DNA of 64,000 nucleotides, taken from Corbicula japonica (taxonomy: Eukaryota; Mollusca; Bivalvia; Venerida; Cyrenidae). The DNA lies in the NCBI GenBank assembly GCA_038501625.1, contig JAZAYU010000878.1, positions 62,001 to 126,000 on the forward strand. Reading direction: 5' to 3'. Below the pieces are notes generated by a model, which saw nothing but the letters and a program-made list of their open reading frames with translations, did no database searches and was not told the DNA's origin. The position numbers and the translations under genes were made by a program. Shown piece by piece: positions 1 to 12,165 of this stretch. Each line of letters opens with the position of its first letter. Positions within the stretch are counted from its first letter, which is position 1.

Positions 1-958
1 CTCTCCAACGGCAAAAAACACTTACAAATAATGTAATCGATACACATTATTATATACATGTGAGAAGAAGTTTTAGAACAAAAAAAGAAAATAAGCAAGA
101 TCTCAAATTTCTTAAAATTCTTTAAACATTCAATCACAAAAACACAACAATAAAAAACATCAAAATATTTTTTTTATTTGTACCAAGGGTTTTTGAACTG
201 CATTTTCATCATTTTCTGTTCTTCCGATGACATAGCAAAGACTATTATAGACTTCCTTAAATCGAATTCAAGATGAAAATTGATTTATATATATGTAAGC
301 CGATTTAAGCTATTGTACTATATTTAAAAACAATTTCGTCGGGACACTACAATTATATTGTGACAACCGAAGTTTCGACTTTGGCAAGGAGAGTTTCGAC
401 CGTGTATAATTTCGACATGTTTTCTCCATACCGTCGTTCTCATCATCACCATTTACCATTTGGGGCACGCCACAGGAAAAGGTACCTTCGGTCATATTTT
501 GTGACATTTTAGTTGTTACTATATTTAGAAAAAACTTGCAACTACCTATTATTTTCTGATAAGTGAACAGTCTTTTGGTTAAACATTTTGACACTAAAAT
601 TGTATTTTTATCGCGAAATGCATATTAATTAATATCGCCTACTTAACTTTTTGAGGACATTTCAAGGATTGACGTCGATTGTCCGAAGGTACCTTTTCCC
701 TTTTCGCGCACTATAAGTTTTATTTTATGTGACTTATCTCAGTGTAATCGCTTTATATTGTTGGTTCAATATCAGTGCGACGGGGCGGGTGAATTTTATA
801 TAGATAATTGTAATACATGCAACTGCACAGCCATACATTCCATGTCACTAATGTAAACATTTCCTTATTTTTCAAACCACCTACCAACCGACCTATTTTT
901 TATCACCGGGGGTATCTAAACGTTGAAACACTTCTCTTTTTTCCATGTTAAAATATGC
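1..958. other. AT-rich non-coding stretch with a small inverted-repeat pair
   Basis: I see no supportable gene. The one structured item is an inverted pair built on 'ggaaaaggtaccttcgg' (about 475-491) and its reverse complement (about 685-701). They are separated by about 190 bp and could be the ends of a small decayed transposon. The minus-strand open frame across 310-594 overlaps this pair and has no recognisable domain. Confidence 0.5.
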
Positions 959-962
959 TTAA

Positions 963-1615
963 GGCGTCGCAAACATTGCAAATGGCGAAAACAGGCTAAA
1001 ATTTCAAAAAATGAATTTTGGGAAAAATACTTATTGCCACCTAGATTCTAGTAAAGAAATGTATTAAGCTAAGGATGTAGTTAACTTCTACAAGCTCAAT
1101 TTAGTCTAATTCATGTTCTAATTATCAAGCACATACTAAAACAAAAGAAAAACCTTTTGCATGAGAACTCCGAAATTCATGGACAATATACCAAACCAAC
1201 TCAAACCTGAAATAAGTATATGCTGGTCTACAATGTTTAGTGCCGATTTGTCAAAATAGTGTTAGGGTTTTAAAGAAATTAAAGGAAAACTTACTTCCTG
1301 GTTCAAAACGAAAGTAGAAATCTATAACAATATACTTTCATTTGAACCAGGAAGTAAGATTTTTTTAATTTCTTGAAAACACTAACATTTTTTAGATTGG
1401 CACTAAACATTGTAGACTAGCATATACGTATTTCAGATATGAGTTGCTTTGGTATATTGTCCATGAATTTCAGAGTTAATTGAGCTTGCAAACATTAACT
1501 ACATCTATAGCTATATACATTTCTTTACTAAAATCTAGGTGGCAATAAGTATTTCCCCCAAAATTCATTTTTGAAATTTTAGCCAGTTTTCGCCATTTGC
1601 AATGTTTGCGACCTC
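963..1615. mobile_element. Palindromic MITE flanked by TTAA (piggyBac-like insertion signature)
   Basis: A 653-bp element made of two long inverted arms meeting near 1325-1340. The left end reads 'TTAA|GGCGTCGCAAACATTGC'. The reverse complement of the right end reads 'TTAA|GAGGTCGCAAACATTGC'. TTAA lies on both sides (959-962 and 1616-1619), the target-site duplication typical of piggyBac transposases. The arms match along most of their length, including a pair of 'acttcctggttcaaa' blocks at the tip. It has no coding capacity. A partial copy lies at 30472-30942. The superfamily call is inference from the TTAA duplication only. Confidence 0.75.
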
Positions 1616-1862
1616 TTAAGAAGTAACAAAAGAAATCTTTCTGAAAGCAATTTCATGAATTTCGGGATTGACCGAAATAAACCCTCAAATAATTTCAAGG
1701 TTAGTAATACATTTAGCATTGACAAATCGAAAATAATTATCAGCAATTATCGCATTTTATTTCATTGTTGTAAATCATTGACGCGATAGTTAGTTTTAAC
1801 AGGTTCACTTATTGCACGTTTACAAGATACTGTTTCCCAATACTAATTCATTTGTAAGTTAA

Positions 1863-2753
1863 GGGCTTATCACGCTCTTCCAAAGCACGTTTATCGATAA
1901 AACGAAAGTCTCAATAATGGCAAAATGCCGTTCAGTGAAACTTTGCACAAACGAACGTCACTAATGTATCTTTATTTTGCATACAGTAAAACCCCAGTTA
2001 CACAGAGACATCGGTGATTGATCGGTAGGTTTTTTAACAAAATAATGGAGTGAACCGATGACAACAGATTTACCACCGATATCAACTATTGGTCACCTGT
2101 TTGTCACCTATCAATTGTTATTGGGGGAAAGATGAGCTTCGTCGGTGAAAAATAACCGATCGGGACTTTTAGACATGTTTAAAATTCTCGATCGGTGAAA
2201 ATATTATACAAATAACCGATCGACAACTTGTCTACAACCGATCATCACCGATCGACAACCTGTCTACAACCGATTTCACCGATCGACAACCTGTCTACAA
2301 ACGACATATCCGATGGGCCACCGATAAGCAACCGATCAACTAACACTTACCACCGATAGAACAAAAAAGATGAGAATGAATGTTTACCAGCACCCCATGA
2401 AATATCTGTTTAACCTATGAACACTTGTCAATCACCGACGGCTGGTTACACAGAAAACCAGAAATAAAATAACGCATGACAACCGATCAAAACAGCGACT
2501 AACTTAAAATAAAACAACCGACTGGGCACCGACCGTCTGTGTAACGCGGTAGAAAGGTAAATAAGAAAGCTAGTTGAGGGAATTTTAGATCTCGCTATTT
2601 TTCTTTACTGTTCTAACGTGTCTTATGCAAAATAAAGAGACTTTAGTAACATTCATTTGTGAAATGTTTCATTTAATGGCATTTTGCCGTTATTGAGATT
2701 TTGATAATTTTCTTTTTATCGATAAAGGTGCTTGGGAGGAGTGTGGTATGCCC
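1863..2753. mobile_element. Second TTAA-flanked non-autonomous element with internal tandem repeats
   Basis: An 891-bp element flanked by TTAA at 1859-1862 and 2754-2757. The terminal inverted repeats start GGGC(T/A)TA(T/C)CAC and stay alignable for about 120 bp, including the shared blocks 'tttatcgataaaa' and 'caataa(t/c)ggcaaaatgcc'. The interior (about 2150-2330) carries direct repeats of 'accgatcgacaacctgtc' followed by 'tacaaccgat', with further accgat-rich sequence around it. There is no open frame of note. It differs in sequence from the element at 963-1615, so it is a second TTAA-type family. Confidence 0.7.
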
Positions 2754-3008
2754 TTAAGCTGCCCATTCATAATATGGAATGTTAATGTCACGTATGTCAC
2801 GTGACAGAGAGAATGATTGTCGATTATCATTCATCAGCAAGCAAACAGTTTTACATGGACAAATAAAATATTGGACTGTTGCCTTTACGAGAATTACTCG
2901 ATGGAATAACATTGACCTCTCCCATATATGCAATAAGGTTATAAGTGCTTATGTGGAACAATATCACGTGACTCTCTACTTATCCATAATCAGTACAGTA
3001 AAATAACA

Positions 3009-3009
<1 letters not shown>

Positions 3010-3079
<70 letters not shown>

Positions 3080-3094
3080 GTAATAATAATAATA
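3010..3094. repeat. (TAA)n microsatellite
   Basis: An almost uninterrupted TAA/ATA trinucleotide run, with one 'tag' interruption near 3080. Flanking DNA is ordinary AT-rich sequence. Confidence 0.97.
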
Positions 3095-4189
3095 TTGTAT
3101 GGCTCTAGCTATGATGTAGTACACAACTTATCGGCCATTTAAACTTTTACACGTTGAGACGAAAACATGAATAATGGAGATAGAACAACAAAAATGTGCA
3201 CCTGTTCTCCTTCCTTCGATATCCGTTCATACTTAAAATATATTGATTATTGGTCAGGTCATACATAATCAAATATCTTCTTTTCTTGATCCTTTTTTGT
3301 TATGCCGTGTTGAAAACCAAAAGCCAATTAAACGAAAACGTGAAAACTAAGACTTCCCATTGCAAGTAAACAAATTTAACCAATGCTGTTTAATATAATG
3401 GTTCAGAATCTGAAAATACGTAAAAAATCGACCAGACTGAACCCTTTGAATATTCTTCTTTTAACAAAGACACACATTCTATCGGGAGTTAACTTAAGTT
3501 TCATCCCAAAGCAGAGTTTGTTATGATTTAAAGATATTGAAATAAAAATATTGTTGCGTTTGAGAGATGGAAGAATTGAACTGTCTACATTGTCTGGACA
3601 AGAAAATTAATACTGTAATAAGGACACCATGCCTGAATGTTCGTCGCTGAGCTTGTCGAAGTACAGAAGGAAGTTAAAAAGTATTTACACGTATGAATAC
3701 TTCTGATGAAAAGATGCCATTAAGTGCTAGAAGGAGGTAATATAATCTCCTTAAATTGTCTTCAAAGGAAATTACATAATTGAAATGTTAGCTGAAGTGT
3801 ATACTGCATACGAGAATGCAAACACCTGCACAAATAAAAATAAATACTGAACAATCTCTTTCTTTTTATAAAAATACATTATTTTACAATCATATTTTTC
3901 GTATATATAAAAATTAATTCTAAAGACGAAACAAAGGATAATTTATAGTTTTCAAAATTCTATACCGAAGTGTGGCACATATCTTTTTAAAAGAAAAGAG
4001 TAATCGAATGCTTTTTAGCATTGGTTAAATAACATTAGTCTATAAAACTATTGTTATACTTTGCAGGCAATCACTCAGATCCTTAGACAGCTTTGTTGGC
4101 TGCTGAACCTAAGTTCAAGTGTACTGAATAAAAATAGTTTATTTATACAACAAGCAAACTAGACATACGCTGTTTAACTACAAAAAAAT
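3095..4189. other. Intergenic, nothing recognised
   Basis: AT-rich sequence with stops in all frames. I recognise no repeat family and no exon-like splice pair here. Confidence 0.5.
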
Positions 4190-4390
4190 GAAAGTGCCTC
4201 TAGCTGGGAGCGAACCCGCACCGTCACGGCGACAGCGCCTAGCCCTGCAATTCCGGCGACGAAACCAACAGAGCTAACCGGGACAACCCCAAAAAAGGTT
4301 GATCGGATAGCCCTAATATGCGTAACTATAACTGCATGACATCGGTAATGGTTTTTTTTGTACTGATATAGTTACCTCTGATTTAAAGAT
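4190..4390 (-). repeat. tRNA-like repeat copy (family T)
   Basis: The reverse complement contains an RNA polymerase III A-box-like block (near 'ttagctctgttgg') and a B-box-like block ('gcgggttcgctcc') about 45 bp apart, as in a tRNA. The remaining family-specific sequence runs to the right (gatcggatagccctaatatg, then tgcatgacatcggtaatgg). The same arrangement recurs at 14221, 49600, 55143, 57303 and 60530. There is no matched acceptor stem, so this is a dispersed tRNA-derived repeat and not a tRNA gene. Confidence 0.7.
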
Positions 4391-4770
4391 TATTGAAAAT
4401 ACACTGAAAACTTGAGATTGAGCATTTTCATAGAAAAGTTTCAATAACTCTGTCGGACATCATAAGGCGCACCAATCTCATAACTGCCCCAACAGAACGA
4501 AGATGAACGAGTTTTTTTGGTGTAAAAGATCCACCAACCCACCATTATGTCAAACATATAATTTAATTAAAACATAAAAATAAAATATGCAATCAGGAAT
4601 GACCATATTCAGACGATAAAGCTTTCACACAAAGCCGAAATGTGGAAATAAAAATAAGGTATTGGGTTTACAAAGGGACCAGATCCGAAAATCAATTTAA
4701 TAAGTTGTAAGAAGCTGAGCGCTACTCAATGACTCTACAGAGACCACAACACCTGCAGTAATATCAGCTT

Positions 4771-5035
4771 AAAGGCAGCAGTAGTCCTGTGTTATAGCTC
4801 TCGTCTGGGGATAGAAGGGTCTCAGGTTCAAGCCCCAGGCTGGCAGCTAATTTCCTTGATCAATAAATTAAGTCTTAATTGCTTCTCTCCACCCAGGCGT
4901 ATAAACGGATACCTGTAAGGAATAAAAGCCAATGTTCCTTTGATGCTTTCGGCTTTACATCCAGTGATTAGGGGTAAATGTGAAAGTCGGATGAATATGT
5001 GTTGTAAGGACAAAAATATAAACCCATAATCTTTA
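4771..5035 (+). mobile_element. tRNA-derived SINE
   Basis: The head (about 4790-4845) has an A-box-like 'tagctctcgtctggg' and a strong B box 'ggttcaagcccc'. Downstream comes a block at about 4895-4915 with 'ccacccaggcgtataaac' followed by 'ggatacctg'. From memory this resembles the conserved central domain shared by many invertebrate SINEs, including those of bivalves (the Meta-type SINE superfamily). The tail runs into AT-rich sequence near 5030. The minus-strand frame over 4828-5013 is simply the antisense of this repeat. The SINE call is strong; the subfamily name is tentative. Confidence 0.72.
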
Positions 5036-5744
5036 CCGCTTTATTCCTGATAAGCTAGAGCACGATGGCAAGAACTACAGGAACACATCGAGCTTTCTCA
5101 ATAACTGCGTAATCAATACTTATATTGCCACTTTATTTATTTAAACATTTTGTTTAGTACGTGAATACTGAAAATATATGACGGATGTGTGCCGCTACCC
5201 AGAATATAAAGGTCAGGTCGAAGTGAGCTTCAAGCTTTAAATATAGATTTTAACGCTAGATTAACGAAAAACAATATTATCAATTTTGTCAAATCCACGC
5301 CTGCAGTTCCTTTTGAATGGACATATTGAGGTATCAAATATTTTGTTCCGCATTGTTTTAATACTATAAAAAGACCCATTTTTCTCTAAATCAGTATAGT
5401 GTTCGTTACTTAATAGACTAAAGTTTAGGTCACTGCGTACGTGTTGAAAGGTCGAACTTCGCCGGGTTATTGGGGCAACATTGCTAAACAATGTTCAACG
5501 ATTGCATGTCTCTTTTGCGCCTGGCACATATATAATATGAACCGGAAATAAATGATTCAGAATTTAGTGAAGCTGTCTCAAACATTTCCTAGAGATTGAT
5601 GACAAAACGCTTTATCTTTAATCAAATATGTAACTCCTGATAGGAGAAAAAGCGTTAACATCTGCATCGCGACTGGAAACTCTGACGCTATTTTCCGAAT
5701 TCCAAACCAATATGTTTATGGTATTACAAATAAATGAAAAAGGA
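5036..5744. other. Intergenic, nothing recognised
   Basis: No domain, splice pair or repeat family was identified. A 76-codon minus-strand frame (5261-5491) shows no recognisable motif. Confidence 0.45.
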
Positions 5745-5960
5745 ACTTTGAAAGGCACCGAACATGACACATATCAAAGTGTAACAGATTCGGTTTAATT
5801 GACCTGATCATGAGCGGTACTTGAATTTCGTTTTACTGTCAGCGCATCATAGCCCCTGATTGAGCGCTTCTCAATGTATTAACAAATATATTTATGTTGA
5901 TAACAGCACTGATCGAATGAACATGTAGATTTTTAGAATGGGCACACGACACAAAAACAA
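5745..5960 (+). mobile_element. Diverged MITE-A fragment
   Basis: It contains the MITE-A end 'ccgaacatgacacatat', then 'cagattcggtttaattga' and the 'gatcatgagcggta' block. This order matches the left arm of the fuller copy at 37036-37380. The far end is degenerate. Confidence 0.55.
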
Positions 5961-6211
5961 CACTGTGATATTTAAATAGATGAAATGGGAAATGAGAAAG
6001 CTAGCAAACAAGATAAATAATATTGTTTACATTGTTACTCTAAATGTAAGCTAACTGATAAGTTTTTACATCAGTTATTAAAAAAAATCACAACTGCAAC
6101 GAGATTAAGTAGTAATAGCCAGTGGGTCAAACAGTGACAAATGACAAGCACTCGCCTTTGTTATGAGACTGTTAGAACGATTTTCAATCGAATTAAAAAA
6201 TAAGTAAGTAA

Positions 6212-6481
6212 AGTGAGTGAGTGAGTGAGTGAGTGAGTGAGTGAGTGAGTGAGTGAGTGAGTGAGTGAGTGAGTGAGTGAGTGAGTGAGTGAGTGAGTGA
6301 GTGAGTGAGTGAGTGAGTGAGTGAGTGAGTGAGTGAGTGAGTGAGTGAGTGAGTGAGTGAGTGAGTGAGTGAGTGAGTGAGTGAGTGAGTGAGTGAGTGA
6401 GTGAGTGAGTGAGTGAGTGAGTGAGTGAGTGAGTGAGTGAGTGAGTGAGTGAGTGAGTGAGTGAGTGAGTGAGTGAGTGAG
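6212..6481. repeat. Long pure (GTGA)n microsatellite
   Basis: About 270 bp of uninterrupted GTGA/GAGT tetranucleotide, roughly 67 units. Because the period is 4, all three minus-strand frames stay open and encode the same LTHS repeat. That explains the long overlapping frames at 6105-6720; none is a gene. Confidence 0.98.
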
Positions 6482-6502
6482 TAAGCAAGCGAGTAAGCAA
6501 GG

Positions 6503-6542
<40 letters not shown>

Positions 6543-6785
6543 GAGTAAGTAAGTAAGTTAGTGAGTAAGCGAGTAAGCAAGGAAGGAAGTAAGTAAGTAA
6601 GTAAGCGAGTAAGAAAGGAAGGAATGAAGCAAGCAAGCAATCTAGCCAGCCGGCCAGCAAGCCAGCCAGCCAGCCAGCAAGCAAGTCAGCAAGCAAGCAA
6701 GTAAGTAAGGAAGGAAGCAAGCAAGCAAGTTACTAAAGTAAGTAAGTAAGTAAGTAAGCAAGTAAGTAAGTAAGCAATTAATAAG
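6482..6785. repeat. Degenerate GTAA/GCAA/GGAA tetranucleotide tract
   Basis: A continuation of the GTGA array in which units have drifted to gtaa, gcaa, ggaa and ccag. The pure core beside an interrupted edge is the usual pattern of an expanding microsatellite with a decaying flank. Confidence 0.93.
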
Positions 6786-7560
6786 TTAGTAAGTAGTTAA
6801 TTACTGTGGCATATGCTACGTATACAAAATAAAGTTTAAACAGCACACGTATAGCACCAACCCAGTGAACCTATATGTCTCCTTTGTTTAAAGTGACATC
6901 AATTAATATATCAAATTGCTGTGATGTGTCTTCCTGATAGCGCTTAACACTGGACTTTTTTAACATGTTTTAGTATTTATGTGCAAATAACTTAATACTG
7001 GAGAGGAAAATAAAATACTGAATTGATAATTAAACTGCCATGTAATTGAAACTACAAAGGACACTTTGACAGAACCGAGCACGGTCTTCTCTGCGCACAT
7101 TTAATAGCTTCCTTATAAGAAAAAAAGAAGTATGACATAGCAAATTCATAAATCTAGCATTACGCTCTAAATCACGCGCGTGAAATCTAGACATTTCGTA
7201 AAATAATGTTTAAAATGGAGGTACTTGCAATTTTCTGAAAACTGTTAACACTCCTGAAAACTTAAATGCGTCACTTTGTTACCCATTTTATGTGCTTCAT
7301 ATGTTTTACCTTTTTTGAAAGAACAAATTAAAATTTAACACAGTCACAAATACGTGATGCTGTTATAAAACGGTCAATCAAAACATAAGATAGTAGATAT
7401 TAAAACTCTAAGGCATATAATAATTTGGTCGCAAAACAAACTTAACACTAGAGCATAAACTTGGTCCTTTGATGCGCCAGTCTTTAACGTGTCCATTTTT
7501 TTCGGGAAAATATATACTCGTTTCTTGATAATGAACTCGAACACACAAGCCTCCTAGAAA
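6786..7560. other. Intergenic, nothing recognised
   Basis: AT-rich sequence with no exon-like or repeat-family signal that I can support. Confidence 0.45.
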
Positions 7561-7561
7561 A

Positions 7562-7800
7562 GCTGAAACATGTATATGAGGAATGACGACATCAAGAAGA
7601 CTCCCCACACAGCCAACAAGTAGAGAGAAAAAAGAGCATGGTTTTTCAATGAACAATTTATATTTTTATAGATGCCAAAAACAAATAACGAAAAGGCGAA
7701 CACGAGGGGTTACCGCCTTGGAACGATCATGGGCAAAACAATGTGCCACTGGGTGGTTAGAACCAGATTCTAGAGTGCACTAACCTCACACTTGCACTGA
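7562..7800 (+). repeat. Family B interspersed repeat
   Basis: A copy of a repeat of about 230 bp found many times in the window. Diagnostic blocks in order are 'gaggaatgac' at the head, 'agagagaaaaaagagcatgg', 'aggggttaccgccttggaac', 'gggcaaaacaatgtgccact', 'accagattctagagtgcac' and 'taacctcacacttgc'. It has no terminal inverted repeat that I can see and no pol III boxes, so its class is unknown. Other copies start near 8861, 11345, 13562, 25325, 25811, 32316, 33425 and 33900. Confidence 0.75.
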
Positions 7801-8860
7801 GAGTGAATAATATGCAACTGAACTGGAAGTAAGCAGTATGCAGGCTACTGCCAATTGGCTGGGCGTAAGAAGTTTTGGTTCTTTCGCATAAAGCTAGATA
7901 CTTTCACCAAACATCTTTGTTTTTGTAACTTCGCATTTTACAGAGTTTGATAACTTTTTATGAGCTTAGCTCAACATTTGTCAAATTTATGTGAACTTGT
8001 ACAACAACTTGCATCCCAACATTAGCATTATTCTCTTACTTGAAAAAATGCCATAGTTTGATTAAAATAGATGTTTGAGTTATGGATTCGTTAATAGGTC
8101 TACACACATTGAAAACTTTTAAATGTAGATGTTGCACATATACTTCGTATAGAATATAACGAGGTTGCATGCAAAGCTGTACCTAAAACGTCTAATATAT
8201 AAAAGCTCTAGATATTCTTCGAACAGTCATGTTAAAATACCGATAAAATGAATTATTAATAAATAAATTAATAAACGTTCAAATACGACCGATGGCTGTC
8301 GCCACATTTATTAAAAAGATCAGTTTATTAAATTGATCAGGTAGTTATGTTTGCCGATAAGATAAGCCGAAAATGCATTTGTAACCTTGAATGAAGAAAC
8401 GCGATATACAATATCATCTCTTAAAATCTCTGAACGAAATTCATTTTGTCGTAACATTTCACCACAAATTAAGTTCTCACACATTAAACGTTACCCCACC
8501 TTGAGCGTACCTAAATGAATTGAATATGTTTGAAACTTATCTGTGCATTTTTTCTCATTTTCTGAATCATCAGACTGGTCTTTTAGCCTTCCGTTTTATG
8601 GGAAAGTGGGAATATGCAGATCTAACATATGTATCTCATACTTATTCATGTTTATTAAATGTCAGTATTTTTTTTTCTTTTTTTTTCTGCGTTTATAGCA
8701 AGAAAAAGTATAAAAAAAACTAAAACTGTAAATTTATACTTCAATTTAGAAATAATAACATTAAATTTTAACATATTCCAGTTATAAATTTCAGGATATC
8801 TCATATTACGGAGATAAGAAGAGTATAAATAAATAACAAGACCTGCTTTAAAAAATAAAA
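7801..8860. other. Intergenic, nothing recognised
   Basis: No supportable gene. The open frames at 8520-8723 and 8655-8882 overlap on opposite strands through a T-rich tract and have no recognisable domain. Confidence 0.45.
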
Positions 8861-9130
8861 TAAACATATCAGGAATAGTCACAACTAGAAAAATAACAGC
8901 CTTCCCATGCTGCCAAAAAGTCGGGAGGCAAAGAGAGCATGGGTTTATAAGAGAGTCAATTTCAAATTAGACACTACAAACAATTGACGATAAAGAGAAC
9001 AATTAAAGTCTGATCATGCTTCATTAGGACAGGACTGAAGGTTATAAAGCTGAGATTGGAAACCAAGATTGGAGAATGGTTTCCATGCTCAGCTTTATAA
9101 CCTTGGGACCTGATGCCATGTAACTTGCTT
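8861..9130 (+). repeat. Family B remnant carrying a hairpin C element
   Basis: The head 'catatcaggaatagtcac' and the blocks 'gagagcatgg' and 'caaacaattgacgataaaga' identify diverged family B. Hairpin C sits at 9038-9104: 'aaggttataaagctgag' is answered by 'ctcagctttataacctt', with inner 'ttggaaacca/tggtttcca' arms. Confidence 0.7.
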
Positions 9131-9369
9131 GTATATCGTGGGTAGAGTAAAACAGGTCTAACAAAAATGATTAAAAAAGGTAGTAACATTTAGTTGGCAT
9201 TCAAACCACGACAACATATTATTTGTTTACCTTTACTCGTATTCTGGGCGTTTTACGTTTTTTCTTTTGCACAGGTTGCTTGCAATTATTCCAATTCGTG
9301 CTGAAAGACATTATCAACATATGTTTTTATTAAGAAGCAATGCAAACATAAAATTAATGTGAAAGTGAT

Positions 9370-9460
9370 TGAACGCGACAAATATGAAAATATTGCAGGC
9401 TCGGTATAGAGAAGCATTGTTAATGGTCAGTATTTGTAATTCCTGTTAACTGCCAACATA
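9370..9460 (+). mobile_element. Short MITE-A fragment
   Basis: 'gaacgcgacaaatatgaa', 'aatattgcaggctcggt' and 'gttaatggtcagtattt' follow the order of the MITE-A arm. Only one arm is preserved. Confidence 0.5.
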
Positions 9461-11344
9461 TAGTCTTTTGGTTAAGCACTATAAGACATTTACACACGTA
9501 AATAGTTTAGAAAATATTGTTAAATATTATAATTATCAACTTGAAAAACAATAAGAAAAATGTTTTTTATTGTTTGTTTTTTTCAACTTCATGGTCATTT
9601 TTCTTTATCTTATAGTATTAAACATTTTTTCATACAGTCTGTCATTTATAAAAAAAGTTTGAGTAACCCTTGCTTTTATCATACTTTTAGGGTTCGCTGA
9701 TAGATAAAATAGCATTAAAATGAATATGCACAAGTAGATCTAGTGTGACTTGTTATTGTAATTGTAAAGGAAGACACACACGTTCAAGGCAAATTGAAGA
9801 TCTTTGGACGTTTAATCCCTTAAAATGATTTGAAACATTACCTTAAGAATATTTAGTGACGATCAATGTGTGTCTTGCTAAGTGTGTTTTTATATAATTT
9901 TATTATAATGTAAACAGATTTGTAAATTTTCTTAGATATATAATCAGACGACGATTATTCAAATAATGCATTCATATAAAATCAGTAACAAGAATGAAAC
10001 GTAACTGACTTGACTGCCAGTATTTAAATTTAATTATTATTTTCCAAACTTGGAATAACATAATATAAGTATATGACCATTTATATTATTAAGTATTTAC
10101 TGCAGGTTCGAGTTGATGGGTGTGTTAGAGTAAATTCACCAAGACAACTTGTACTTATTTGTTCCTATGAGAACCTGTTCGGGCAAGTGTTAGATTGGTT
10201 AACCTTGGAACTTAATTTAAACCCCCATTGCAAAAAAATGGCTTTGCCACTTACCGTTCCAAGGCGATTATCTCTCACTCTCTCTCTTTTTGTTTCACTA
10301 ACTGCGTTGGGATGCTGAGTTTCGGGATCGTGTGATTATGCATATTTCACTTTTTACCAAACACAATTAGTTCATTCCGCACACAGTAGCTAATTAAGTG
10401 CCCGGTAATTTTAATTTGGTATTCATGTTATATTTCAACTAATTTTGTCAATTTATTTTCAATAGACTATCTGCACATCACGTTTCATTGATATTTACGT
10501 TAATTATTCTTTAACAAATAACATAATGTGCAAGCTCAGAATTAATCAAAGACCAGCGCAAAGTGTTTGATATTTTAAACAAAGACTGTAACACTCTTGA
10601 TAATTTGAATTATTAACAATTTAAATTTTACAACTTTTTGTCCTCGTTATAGCGCGTTTACAAATTTGACAGATAAAAAATATTTTATCGATTACTGACG
10701 TTTAACAGTCGGTTGGTTAATTTTAATATTCAAATTTAGGGGTTATTATATCTTGATAAAGTGGGTTTAAAAACCGTGATAATTGTATTTAAGAGGATCA
10801 TGTAATATGCATAAGTAACTGGCAAACACTTGTCCAATGACATAATATGTGAATATATTCTGGAAGTTAAATTGGAACTTAAACTGGATATAATAATGGA
10901 AAATTAGGTAATAATAAATATTTTGATTTATTTAAAGTTTTATGATGATTGCTAAAGTTTCATCACCATGTTTGTTCCTACCAATATAATTTGGTGAATG
11001 TGTTGGTTTTGATAGATGTTGACAAAAGCAATACAATATGAAAAAAAACATGCTTATATTTTTAAACTATAGGTTTGACAAATGAATACACGATTTAACT
11101 TAAGCATATTAAAAATCTCAAAACTCAATAAGTAAAACACAATTACTATTTACTTACTACACATATATACAGAATATGTTCGTAATATGGAATACGTAAA
11201 ATTCTTGCAAAATTCTTTCTTTCGGGGAAAAACGTTACAAGGAAAATGACCATGTTTTGTTAAAATAAATAATGTGTTTTACACATCCATAATTCAGTTT
11301 AAAGGTGAAACGTTTATATCAGAGGCTGGGTTTAATATTGCTAC
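9461..11344. other. Intergenic, nothing recognised
   Basis: AT-rich, with no repeat family or gene that I can support. The 81-codon frame at 10073-10318 has no domain and no flanking splice logic. Confidence 0.4.
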
Positions 11345-11690
11345 ATTTGTTAAAACACCGCCTCTCAACACACATCAGACACCCAAAAATAAGAAACGAA
11401 AAGAGAAAGAATGTCTTTATAATATTCTAAAAGACAATACAAACAATTTCCAAAAAAGGGAACCTGAGCGTTTATCGCGAAAGAACTTTCACTGTCAATG
11501 GCAGATCATGTTGGCACGTTCACAACCAGGTCCCAAGGTTATAAAACTGAGTTTGGAAACCAATTTCAAATCTCAAGCATCTGATTGGCTGAAATGGCGA
11601 CTGGCTTGAGACTGGTTTCCATGCTCAGTTTTATAACCTTGGGCACAGGTTTTTAGGTGCACCAACCTAAGGACTGCTTCTCGTATCAAC
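11345..11690 (+). repeat. Strongly diverged family B copy split by hairpin C
   Basis: 'gacaatacaaacaattt', 'gggaacctgagcgtttatcg', 'actgtcaatggcag' and 'cacaaccagg' follow the family B order. The tail resumes after an inserted hairpin as 'aggtgcaccaacctaagg'. The hairpin C element occupies 11532-11644 ('cccaaggttataaaactgag' against 'ctcagttttataaccttggg'), with 'aaatctcaagcatctgattg' in the arm. The 111-codon frame at 11274-11609 is repeat-derived. Confidence 0.65.
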
Positions 11691-11939
11691 AAATAAGAAC
11701 GATTTGCCATTTGATGACAATCATTCGTCAAGTCGAATACGCTGTATGCATAATAAAAAACGCACAGCGAAAACATAAATCTATAAAGAATCTAACTGTA
11801 TTGACAAGCGAATTGTGAAGGCATTCGGTAGTATTGGTAGGACCTGCGATGAAGTTTAATCAGCAAGAACACAATGGCAGGAAGTTTGGAATAAACGGGT
11901 AAAAGTGCCAAATTCCTATTTAAAAAGATGAAAAGAGAA

Positions 11940-12165
11940 TTTTAAAAGTAAACGAACACGACACATATAAAAATATTGCAGGTTCCGTTTGATTGAGCAT
12001 GTTCATGGACAGTAATGGAAATGTGTATTATTGTCCACGTCCCTAGCCCCGTGTTGTGCGCAAAACTATTTTAAATTACATCAATAAACAGTACAATTAC
12101 GATCAATCTCAAACGATGGTTTGCATATTGAGGTGAACATGGAACCTTCAATGCTTAATTTTTAG
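11940..12165 (+). mobile_element. MITE-A, left half
   Basis: It reads 'aaacgaacacgacacatat', 'aatattgcaggttccgtttg', 'attgagcatgttcatgg' and 'acagtaatggaaatg', ending in 'gaacatggaaccttcaatgc'. These blocks match the first two thirds of the copy at 37036-37380, including the internal non-repeat part. Confidence 0.7.

Noticed and set aside
4190..4290. Possible functional tRNA genes at the tRNA-like blocks (also 43258, 55143, 57500, 58208 and 59205)
   Set aside because: A and B boxes are present, but matched acceptor stems and a clear anticodon arm are not. The blocks recur with the same non-tRNA flanks, which marks dispersed repeats.
6105..6720. Three overlapping minus-strand open frames of 131-175 codons rich in LTHS repeats
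   Set aside because: They are the three frame readings of one GTGA microsatellite, whose period of 4 keeps every frame open with the same repeat.
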